From JAUWQU01 sp964605095 (GTDB lineage Bacteria > Planctomycetota > Phycisphaerae > SM23-33): DNA of 8,805 bases. The DNA is taken from contig CAZSBS010000209.1 of NCBI GenBank assembly GCA_964605095.1, positions 1 through 8,805 of the forward strand, in the 5' to 3' direction. The translations under genes were made by a program, and so were the position numbers. The notes under the pieces were generated by a model. It did no database searches. It saw nothing but the letters and a program-made list of their open reading frames with translations, and was not told the DNA's origin. Shown here one piece after another: positions 1 to 5,459 of this stretch; position 1 is the stretch's first letter, and every line of letters begins with the position of its first letter.

Positions 1-91
1 TGCGGAACTGAGGCTCCAGCCCGGGAACCAGGTGTATGTCGCTTGCTCCGGCCTCATACGCGGTTGTCAGAATCTGTTCCAGGTAGCCCAT
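1..91 (-). CDS. pilT: PilT-like twitching motility / retraction ATPase, 5' fragment
   Basis: Only the first 30 codons are present; the gene runs off the left edge of the window. The ATG at 91-89 opens a frame that reads MGYLEQILTTAYEAGASDIH and continues LVPGLEPQFR. The A-S-D-[IL]-H-L motif near residue 15, followed by a G/P-containing turn and a short strand, is the hallmark of the N-terminal domain of PilT-family retraction ATPases. A GGAG element lies upstream of the ATG, inside the 17-bp gap after the pilB stop. Position directly after pilB, on the same strand, is the normal place for pilT. In a type IV pilus it would depolymerise the pilus, opposing PilB. The Walker A and B motifs lie outside the window, so PilT and a PilU-type paralogue cannot be told apart. 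Confidence 0.82.
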   Translation of the reverse strand, partial: MGYLEQILTTAYEAGASDIHLVPGLEPQFR

Positions 92-93
92 TT

Positions 94-112
94 TCCAGTT
101 ATCTCCAGTTAT
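94..112. repeat. 9-bp direct repeat across the pilB stop and pilT leader
   Basis: tccagttat occurs at 94-102 and again at 104-112, one base apart. On the minus strand the upstream copy contains the pilB stop TAA and the downstream copy lies just before the pilT start. It looks like a small tandem duplication that sets the pilB-pilT spacing. Confidence 0.5.
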
Positions 113-1905
113 GCCTCGGTGACCCGCATTACCTCTTCGACCGTTGTCAGCCCCTGGCTGACTTTTACAAGCCCGTCCTCGCGCAGGGTTCGCATACCGG
201 CGGCGCGGGCGGCGTCTCGAAGTTCGTTGAGCGTCGGACCCGTCGAGATGATCCGTCGCAGGTCGTTGTCGACGAGCAGGAACTCGTATATTCCGACCCG
301 GCTGCGGTAGCCGGTGTTGCGGCACTTGTCGCAGCCTCGCCCGTGGAAGAGCTGGGCGGGGTCCGAGCCGTTTTTTCGCAGGTACTGCGCCAGGCTGTCG
401 GGCACGTCCGTCATCGGCTCCTTGCACTCCGAGCAGATCCGCCGGACCAGCCTCTGGGCGAGTATCCCGTTGACCGACGCGCTGATGAGAAACGGCTCGA
501 CGCCGATGTTCATCAGGCGAGTCACGCTCGACGGCGCGTCGTTGGTGTGAAGCGTGCTGAGCACCAGGTGCCCGGTAAGCGCGGCCTGGATCGCTATGCG
601 GGCGGTCTCCTGGTCGCGGATCTCGCCAACCATGATCACGTCCGGGTCCTGCCGCAGCAGGCTCCGCAGCGCGGCGGCGAACGTCATGCCGATCGCCTCG
701 TGGACGTTAACCTGGTTGCAGAAGTCCAGTTCGTACTCGACGGGGTCCTCGACCGTGGAGATGTTCTGGGTCTCGCCGTCCATGATCCGCAGGCCGGAAT
801 AGAGCGTCGTGCTCTTGCCGCTGCCGGTCGGGCCGGTGACCAGGACTATGCCGTGGGGCTGGAGAATCTGCTCCTTGAATGCCTTGAGCGTCTCGGGCAG
901 GAAGCCGAGGTTGGCCAGGCCCACCTGCGTGCTTCTGGGATCGAGGATTCTTATGACGCACTTCTCGCCGTGGATGACCGGCAGGATGCTGACGCGAAGG
1001 TCCACGGTCCGGCCGTGAACCGTCGCCCGGATTCTGCCGTCCTGGGGCAGGCGACGCTCGGAAATGTCAAGGTTGGCCATGATCTTCAGGCGGGAGATGA
1101 TGGCTGAATGCATCCTGGCCGGCGGAGCGGTCTGGTCAAACAGCACGCCGTCTATGCGGGTTCGAATTCGCAGCCGCACCTCACCAGGCTCGATGTGTAT
1201 GTCGCTGGCGCCTTCTCTGACTGCCAAAGAAATCAGGAAGTTCACGTACCGGATGACCGGGCTCTCGCCGGCCAGCATTTCCAGGTTTGCGACGTCCTCG
1301 TTGGGCGAATCGACGACCTCGACGGTGTCCTCCGAGATGCCCTTGATGATCTCGTCGACCTGATCATTGGGGTCGGCTGAAAGGTCCTCGATTACTCGCC
1401 GTATGTCCCCCGGAGGCGCCACGGCGAGCTTGATCTGCCCGTCGATCCGCCTCTTTATGTCGTCTATCAGGAATATGTCCGCCGGGTCCGTCAGGGCCAC
1501 CACGATGCCGTGCTCGGCCTTTTGGATAGGCAGGACCATCTTGGCCTTGCAGTACGACACCGGCAGGAGCCCGAAGACACGCTGGTCCACGTCGGCCGCC
1601 ACGACGCGCAGGAACGGCAGCTTGAAGTACATTGCCACCGCCTGGAGGGCCTGCGTGGAGTCGATGGCCTTGGCCTGGACCAGGATATCCAGGACGCTCA
1701 TACGCGGGTTGTCCGCGCGGTGCAACTCCGCCTGCTCGATCTGCTCGGCCGTTACCTGCCCGGTTTCCACCAGCAGGCGTTCCGGGCCGTGACGGGCGAT
1801 GCTGGGGTCCGCCGGCCGCCATAGGACGTCGAACTCGGCCGGATCCGCTCGCGAGCCCGATGCCTCGACCGGCTGCTTCGACGGGTTTTTGGTCAACAGC
1901 GACAA
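109..1905 (-). CDS. pilB: PilB/GspE-family pilus assembly (extension) ATPase
   Basis: A 598-residue hexameric ATPase that drives pilin polymerisation at the cytoplasmic face of the inner membrane. Residues about 35-170 form an N-terminal GspE-N/MshEN-like domain. The second N-domain (about 215-330) carries GASDIHIEP at 232-240. The motor domain shows Walker A GPTGSGKST at 358-366, the Asp box TVEDPVEYEL at 384-393, Walker B PDVIMVGEIRD at 421-431 with catalytic Glu428, and the His box TGHLVLSTLHTN at 444-455. A zinc-binding tetracysteine is complete (Cys491, Cys494, Cys525, Cys528), so all catalytic and structural motifs are intact. The length is normal for PilB/GspE. The start is a TTG at 1905, chosen because a GGAGG lies 5 nt upstream. 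It follows the PilP-like gene by 48 bp and precedes pilT by 17 bp. The pilM-N-O context favours PilB over GspE, although sequence alone does not separate them. Confidence 0.93.
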   Translation of the reverse strand: MSLLTKNPSKQPVEASGSRADPAEFDVLWRPADPSIARHGPERLLVETGQVTAEQIEQAELHRADNPRMSVLDILVQAKAIDSTQALQAVAMYFKLPFLRVVAADVDQRVFGLLPVSYCKAKMVLPIQKAEHGIVVALTDPADIFLIDDIKRRIDGQIKLAVAPPGDIRRVIEDLSADPNDQVDEIIKGISEDTVEVVDSPNEDVANLEMLAGESPVIRYVNFLISLAVREGASDIHIEPGEVRLRIRTRIDGVLFDQTAPPARMHSAIISRLKIMANLDISERRLPQDGRIRATVHGRTVDLRVSILPVIHGEKCVIRILDPRSTQVGLANLGFLPETLKAFKEQILQPHGIVLVTGPTGSGKSTTLYSGLRIMDGETQNISTVEDPVEYELDFCNQVNVHEAIGMTFAAALRSLLRQDPDVIMVGEIRDQETARIAIQAALTGHLVLSTLHTNDAPSSVTRLMNIGVEPFLISASVNGILAQRLVRRICSECKEPMTDVPDSLAQYLRKNGSDPAQLFHGRGCDKCRNTGYRSRVGIYEFLLVDNDLRRIISTGPTLNELRDAARAAGMRTLREDGLVKVSQGLTTVEEVMRVTEA

Positions 1906-1915
1906 AATTACCTCC
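1903..1915 (-). promoter_or_regulatory. Ribosome binding site fixing the TTG start of pilB
   Basis: On the minus strand a full GGAGG (plus-strand cctcc, 1911-1915) stands 5 nt before a TTG codon at 1905-1903. No ATG or GTG with comparable spacing exists nearby, and the next in-frame Met is at about residue 69, inside the N-terminal domain. This supports the rare TTG initiation codon. Confidence 0.7.
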
Positions 1916-1953
1916 AGATCTCCAGTACTCGCACCAGGCCGGCTGCAACCGGG

Positions 1954-2622
1954 CTACTTGGGCAACTCAAGGACATGCTTCTGGTCCTTCCACGTCAACT
2001 CCACCTCGCGCGGGCTTATCCGCGTGACGGTCCATCCCTTGATGTTCTGGCCGTTGGTGACCAGGTTGTTGGAGACCAGCGCCGCCGGGCATTTGCCTAC
2101 AAGCACCGATTGCAGCTTGAGCGTCTTGACCGCCGCCATCGCCGCCTTGAGTTCGGCCGGCACGCTGTCCTTGGGATCGACTTCCTTGGGCACCACAACG
2201 GGCGCGGCCTCGGGCGCCTTATCCTTGAAAACGAAAGGATTGCGCGCGAGGCGACCACGGTCGACCTGCCTCTGCCTGGCGGCCGTGTAGAACTCCTCCA
2301 CGATAGCCTTGGCGTCGGTTCGCTTATTGAGTTCGCCGGCGCCCGGCTGGGCCTCCATCAGGTTCAGGGCGGCGTCAACCTTGGCGTAGACCAGGTTCTG
2401 CTCGCCCTTGGCTGCCTTAGGCCCGCCGCTATGGCCAAGGACGTACAAAGCCGCGAAGCCCGTGGCGTAGACGCCCAGCAGAACCAGGCTGCCTCGCGTC
2501 AGGAACCCGCTGCGTTTCGGCTTGCGGGCAACCGGCGCTTGGACTTGGCACGGCTGGAGTTCCGCGGACATCGCCGGGCCCTGCGCTGGCGGCCCTGCTG
2601 GTTTGGGTATTGGTTCCATCAT
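1954..2622 (-). CDS. PilP/GspC-like inner-membrane alignment subunit
   Basis: About 222 residues. There is a proline-rich cytoplasmic N-tail (about 1-38, with basic KPKR just before the membrane), one transmembrane helix at about 45-63 (GSLVLLGVYATGFAALYVLG), a Lys/Ala/Pro-rich periplasmic linker (about 64-165), and a C-terminal beta domain at about 167-220. The C-terminal pattern L-x-x-V-L-V-G, then A-A-L-V, N-G-Q-N-I, W-T-V-T-R-I and V-E-L-T-W matches the homology region shared by GspC and PilP. In those systems this domain links the inner-membrane platform to the secretin. Unlike classical PilP it has no lipoprotein signal, so its topology is GspC-like. The start is uncertain between GTG 2625, ATG 2622 and ATG 2619; ATG 2622 overlaps the pilO stop as TGATG. 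The pilP position, after pilO, supports the role, but sequence similarity is limited to the short C-terminal pattern. Confidence 0.68.
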   Translation of the reverse strand: MMEPIPKPAGPPAQGPAMSAELQPCQVQAPVARKPKRSGFLTRGSLVLLGVYATGFAALYVLGHSGGPKAAKGEQNLVYAKVDAALNLMEAQPGAGELNKRTDAKAIVEEFYTAARQRQVDRGRLARNPFVFKDKAPEAAPVVVPKEVDPKDSVPAELKAAMAAVKTLKLQSVLVGKCPAALVSNNLVTNGQNIKGWTVTRISPREVELTWKDQKHVLELPK

Positions 2623-3218
2623 CACGTTTCGCTCTTTCGGTTGGTCTGGTTCTCGAAGAAAATCGACATCATCAAAGAGGCCTTGATAAGGCCCTTCTTA
2701 ACTTCAGTGCCGCCGTTTTCCGGTTCGAGCTTTATCTCGCGGATTCGCATGATTCGCGGCTGGGCCTCCAGGGCCAGCAGGAAGCTGTAGAAGCCCATAA
2801 AGTCGCCCTCGAATTCCATCTTGATGGGCTGCTCGATCTGCGTCGCCCCGGCCGGCACGAACAGGCTGACCCCGTTGGACTTCGTCGCGTAAATGCCCTT
2901 TGTGGCCAGGTCATTTGCCTCCGCCAGCCGCCAGACCTCCTCGAGGACCTTGTCCATCTCCTTCTCGCTGGGCAGCTTGGACTGGAAGAACTGGATGGCC
3001 TTGTCAAGGTTGGCGATCTCGTCCTTGAGGTTGCCGATGGTGGCCGTGGCGCGGTTGATCTTCTGAAGCTGGCGCTGCTTGGCGGCGATGGCAAGCCGCA
3101 TCTGCCGGTCTTCCAGGCCTCGCGGGAGGAACAGGAAGTACCACGCGCCGAACACGATTCCCAGCAGCATCAGGGTGAAGGCGCCCTGTCGCGCCAATTC
3201 GCTTCGGTCGATGGTCAT
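2622..3218 (-). CDS. pilO: PilO, type IV pilus inner-membrane alignment protein
   Basis: 198 residues, bitopic inner-membrane protein. It has a short cytoplasmic N-tail, a transmembrane helix at about 11-31 (GAFTLMLLGIVFGAWYFLFL), a coiled coil at about 36-82 rich in K/Q/E/L heptads, and a periplasmic ferredoxin-like domain at about 85-188. The LPSEKEMDKVLEEVWRLAEA stretch (82-101), the F-E-G-D-F-x-x-F-Y-S-F-L-L-A-L-E segment (136-151) and the RIMRIREIKLE strand (155-165) match the PilO family pattern. PilO pairs with PilN and anchors the PilP-type subunit, transmitting between the cytoplasmic motor ring and the periplasm. ATG 3218 is preceded by GGGAGAG about 4 nt upstream and overlaps the pilN stop as ATGA, so translation is probably coupled. 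Length is typical for the family. Confidence 0.9.
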   Translation of the reverse strand: MTIDRSELARQGAFTLMLLGIVFGAWYFLFLPRGLEDRQMRLAIAAKQRQLQKINRATATIGNLKDEIANLDKAIQFFQSKLPSEKEMDKVLEEVWRLAEANDLATKGIYATKSNGVSLFVPAGATQIEQPIKMEFEGDFMGFYSFLLALEAQPRIMRIREIKLEPENGGTEVKKGLIKASLMMSIFFENQTNRKSET

Positions 3219-3931
3219 CGGCTCTCTCCCATGGACAGTTCGGCGGATGCTTTGCCTGGCGCCTCATTTGGCTGCTCGTCGCGGATGGCGTCGAGCACGT
3301 CGGCATCCGGCTTGAGAATGACGGACAATTGGAACTCGCGCGTGCCCTTGTCCTGCGGATCCCTGGATTCCTTGCTGTAGGACAGGTCGACGACTTGCGT
3401 CAGCGGGTGAGCGGCCAGGCGGGCGATGAAACGGGCCACCTGGACGTCAGTGGCCGCTTTTCCGGTAATGCTGAGCGTCACCGCCAGTTGAGGCGCCTTT
3501 GGTGCGGCCGAGGCCTTCACTGCCGCGGCCTTGGTCTTGACCTTGCCGGTTTCGGCTTCGCCAACCACCTGAATCGCCATCCGAACGGATTTGAGGCTCG
3601 CGCCATCCGGCAGCGCGTTGGTCAGCATGGCCAGCAGATAGCTTCGGGGCATGCGTTCCATGAGGGAGGCTGAACGCTTGGCCTTGTCGAGCATGTTGGC
3701 CTTTTGCTTCTCGAGCTGGTGGACCTCGTCGATGAGCTTGGCGGCGTCGGCGTAGGAGGCGCTCATGCGATCGCAGACTTGCCTGGTCCGGCGGGTGCTT
3801 TGCTCGCTGACGACGGCCGCGCCGCAGATGGAAATGATGACCACGCCGAACAGCACCGCGCAGATCATGTTGCCGCGGTGCTGGCGCCGGCGTTGGAGAT
3901 AGTCGTCAGGAAGAAGGTTTATTGTGCTCAT
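3215..3931 (-). CDS. pilN: PilN, type IV pilus inner-membrane alignment protein
   Basis: 238 residues, bitopic inner-membrane protein. The N-terminal INLLP motif at residues 4-8 is the conserved cytoplasmic peptide of PilN, which docks into PilM. A basic patch (YLQRRRQHR, 11-19) precedes one transmembrane helix at about 22-42. A coiled-coil segment follows (about 45-90), then a periplasmic ferredoxin-like domain split by an Ala/Lys-rich, probably flexible insert at about 128-147. The C-terminal tail (about 208-238) is acidic and looks disordered. PilN heterodimerises with PilO in the alignment complex. ATG 3931 has GAGGA about 9 nt upstream; the gene starts 12 bp after the pilM stop and overlaps pilO by 4 bp. 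It is slightly longer than typical proteobacterial PilN (about 200 residues), and the insert and tail account for the difference. Confidence 0.9.
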   Translation of the reverse strand: MSTINLLPDDYLQRRRQHRGNMICAVLFGVVIISICGAAVVSEQSTRRTRQVCDRMSASYADAAKLIDEVHQLEKQKANMLDKAKRSASLMERMPRSYLLAMLTNALPDGASLKSVRMAIQVVGEAETGKVKTKAAAVKASAAPKAPQLAVTLSITGKAATDVQVARFIARLAAHPLTQVVDLSYSKESRDPQDKGTREFQLSVILKPDADVLDAIRDEQPNEAPGKASAELSMGESR

Positions 3932-3943
3932 TTCTGCTTGTCC

Positions 3944-5035
3944 TCATGCGGCCTGTCCGCTGCCAAGGCTGAGTCCCACGGCCACGGCCCAGCGGGGTTG
4001 GGGTTCGCGGCGGTCAATGCCCAAATCCGATCCGGAGGAGTTGGCGGCGTTGCCGATGCGAACCAGCGGATCGCCGATCTGGGCCGGCACGTTAAGCCGC
4101 TGGGCGATGAGCTGGCAGAGCCGCTTGTCCATGGCCTGGCCGCCAAGAAAAATCGCCCGCTCGACGCCCTGGTTGCGGAAGACCGACTCGTAATACCGAA
4201 GACATTGCGTAAGTTCGTCGGTCAGATCGTCCAGAACGCCTCCCAAGTGCTGGTTGATCTGCTCGGGTGAGACCTGCGTTTCCTTGCCCGCGGCCTGGTC
4301 GCGGCGAAGCTGCCAGGCCTGCTGGGGGCTGATCTTGAGCCCCTCGGCCAGGGCGGCGTCCAACTGGCGCCCGGCGACCATCAGGTTCCGCGCAAAGACG
4401 ATGCGATTGCCGTGAGCAAGCACCGCCTGAGTGCTCGACTGGCCGATGTCCAAGTACAGGATCGCGCGGGCAGCGTCCGACGTACGCCTGAACAGCCGGG
4501 CGAAACACTCCACGATGGCGAAGCTTTCGATGTTCACGCCCGAGACGTCCAGCCCGGCCTTGCGAGCCATGGCCAGGCAGGCCATTACCGTCTCCCGCGC
4601 CGCGGCCACAACGATGACCTCCTGGCGAGCGTCGCCCTCGCCGGCGACTTCCCCGGCCACGATGTGGCGTATCTCCGCCGATGTGGCCGAAAATGGCAGC
4701 TTGCCCTGGACCTCCTGAAGAACCGCCGCCTCGACCAACTCGGGCGCCGTGCGGGCAATCTTGACGTGCTGGACGAACGTGGCCTCGGCCGGCAGGCCCA
4801 GCACGCACTCCCGCCCCACAAACCCGCCGGCTGAAAGCAGGCCCTTTATCGTCGAGCCGCAAGAGTCCAGCCGCGACTGGAAATCCGCCTGCTTCTCCGC
4901 GGGGATGTCCGCCGAGGCGGCGGCGAGCAAGTCGTAGTTTCCCTCGTTCTGGCGGAACTGAGCCATTCTGATGGCTGTGGTGCCCAGATCCAGGCCGATG
5001 GGAAGCACTTTACCCTTTAGCATCTTGACTGCCAT
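3944..5035 (-). CDS. pilM: PilM, actin-like type IV pilus assembly ATPase
   Basis: 363 residues, an actin/FtsA-fold cytoplasmic protein that forms a ring under the inner membrane and binds the PilN N-terminal peptide. Phosphate-binding and connecting motifs are visible: IGLDLGTTAIRMAQF at 13-27, a second Asp-containing loop YLDIGQSSTQAVL at 194-206, and the adenosine-side FLGGQA at 296-301. The C-terminus WAVAVGLSLG (349-358) is the usual PilM ending. The frame stays open upstream to 5425, but I place the start at ATG 5035 because GGAG lies 6 nt before it, the protein then has the family length (about 350 residues), and homology-like sequence begins only with LPIGLDLG. ATG 5047 has no ribosome binding site. 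It is the first gene of the pil operon, with a 424-bp non-coding region upstream. Confidence 0.93.
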   Translation of the reverse strand: MAVKMLKGKVLPIGLDLGTTAIRMAQFRQNEGNYDLLAAASADIPAEKQADFQSRLDSCGSTIKGLLSAGGFVGRECVLGLPAEATFVQHVKIARTAPELVEAAVLQEVQGKLPFSATSAEIRHIVAGEVAGEGDARQEVIVVAAARETVMACLAMARKAGLDVSGVNIESFAIVECFARLFRRTSDAARAILYLDIGQSSTQAVLAHGNRIVFARNLMVAGRQLDAALAEGLKISPQQAWQLRRDQAAGKETQVSPEQINQHLGGVLDDLTDELTQCLRYYESVFRNQGVERAIFLGGQAMDKRLCQLIAQRLNVPAQIGDPLVRIGNAANSSGSDLGIDRREPQPRWAVAVGLSLGSGQAA

Positions 5036-5045
5036 TACGCGCTCC
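5036..5045 (-). promoter_or_regulatory. Ribosome binding site fixing the pilM start
   Basis: Minus-strand GGAG (plus ctcc, 5042-5045) sits 6 nt before ATG 5035. The alternative in-frame ATGs at 5047 and 5023 lack such an element, so this site decides the 363-residue product. Confidence 0.6.
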
Positions 5046-5181
5046 ATGAAGGCTGATTCAGCACAAAGCCGAAACAGGCCAACTCGAACAGCCGCGCGCC
5101 CAGACCGTAACGGCAGGGGAATCGCGACGCTCGGGCAACGCTGCAATCCCATGAGGATCCAACGCTTTGCGCGCCAGCCTT

Positions 5182-5268
5182 GCGACTGGGTGGCCTTTTT
5201 CCGCTCGCCATGGCTCTTCCTGAACTTAACATACGTTACCGGTGCAGGTTGGGCAAACGCCCAGTCGC
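5182..5268 (-). repeat. Spaced 9-bp inverted repeat upstream of pilM
   Basis: gcgactggg at 5182-5190 and its exact reverse complement cccagtcgc at 5260-5268 are separated by 69 bp. In an RNA read from the minus strand they could form a long-range helix. The distal arm also overlaps a small local hairpin (tgggc-aaac-gccca, plus 5250-5263), so the two pairings exclude each other. Function is unknown and chance is possible. Confidence 0.35.
5228..5256 (-). promoter_or_regulatory. Candidate sigma70-type promoter for the pil operon
   Basis: On the minus strand TTGCCC (plus 5251-5256, 4 of 6 matches to the -35 consensus) is separated by 17 bp from TATGTT (plus 5228-5233, 4 of 6 matches to the -10 consensus). 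Transcription would begin near 5221, giving a leader of about 185 nt before pilM. In G+C-rich DNA such matches occur by chance, and sigma factor preferences of this organism are unknown. Confidence 0.3.
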
Positions 5269-5385
5269 GACGGCTTTCACGCTCCGGTTCCTCTATCGGA
5301 AGCTTGCAGGCCGGCATTAAACAGTGCGAAGTGGAAAATATTGGGTGGTCAGGTACGCCGCCCAAGAAATAAGCGGTAGGAAGTG

Positions 5386-5426
5386 GGTGCCATGCTTCCG
5401 CACACTTTTCACGGAAGCATGGCACC
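5386..5426. repeat. REP-like perfect palindrome (15-bp arms, 11-nt loop)
   Basis: Left arm ggtgccatgcttccg (5386-5400) and right arm cggaagcatggcacc (5412-5426) are exact reverse complements around the loop cacacttttca. It lies 34 bp after the hemW stop. Neither strand shows a run of T after the stem, which argues against a classic intrinsic terminator. Size, perfect symmetry and intergenic position resemble REP elements or short transposon-derived palindromes. It could still act as an mRNA 3'-end stabiliser or a transcription roadblock for hemW. No second copy is seen in this window. Confidence 0.75.
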
Positions 5427-5459
5427 GCTGATTCTGTCCCTGTTCAATAAGGGGATGCA

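Larger units (their letters stand above)
5036..5459. other. 424-bp non-coding region between hemW and pilM
   Basis: This is the leader of the pil operon and the trailer of hemW. An open frame continuous with pilM crosses most of it, but its translation is low-complexity, basic and unlike any family I know. It contains a perfect REP-like palindrome (5386-5426), a candidate promoter (5228-5256) and a 9-bp inverted repeat (5182-5190 with 5260-5268). I see no tRNA, no recognisable riboswitch and no convincing small gene on either strand. No U-tract terminator is visible behind hemW, so read-through from hemW into the pil operon is possible. Confidence 0.6.

Noticed and set aside
43..1107. Long plus-strand open frame (354 codons) opposite pilB
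   Set aside because: It is antisense to a fully motif-complete ATPase; its Arg/Ala/Val/Asp-rich translation is typical of a shadow frame in G+C-rich DNA.
1975..3380. Two long overlapping plus-strand frames opposite the pilP-like, pilO and pilN genes
   Set aside because: Both lie antisense to genes with clear PilO/PilN features and translational overlaps; their translations show no domain.
5036..5340. c-di-GMP (GEMM) or cobalamin riboswitch in the pilM leader
   Set aside because: I looked for the conserved GEMM core and the B12 box on the minus strand and found only scattered partial matches in the wrong order.
5036..5425. A 130-residue N-terminal extension of pilM reaching to 5425
   Set aside because: The translated extension is basic and low-complexity with no family resemblance, begins inside the palindrome, and the ATG at 5035 has the only good ribosome binding site and gives the normal PilM length.
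5386..5426. Reading the palindrome as an intrinsic terminator for hemW
   Set aside because: The stem is followed by CACTTCC on the hemW strand, not a T-run; a Rho-type or roadblock role remains possible but is not shown.
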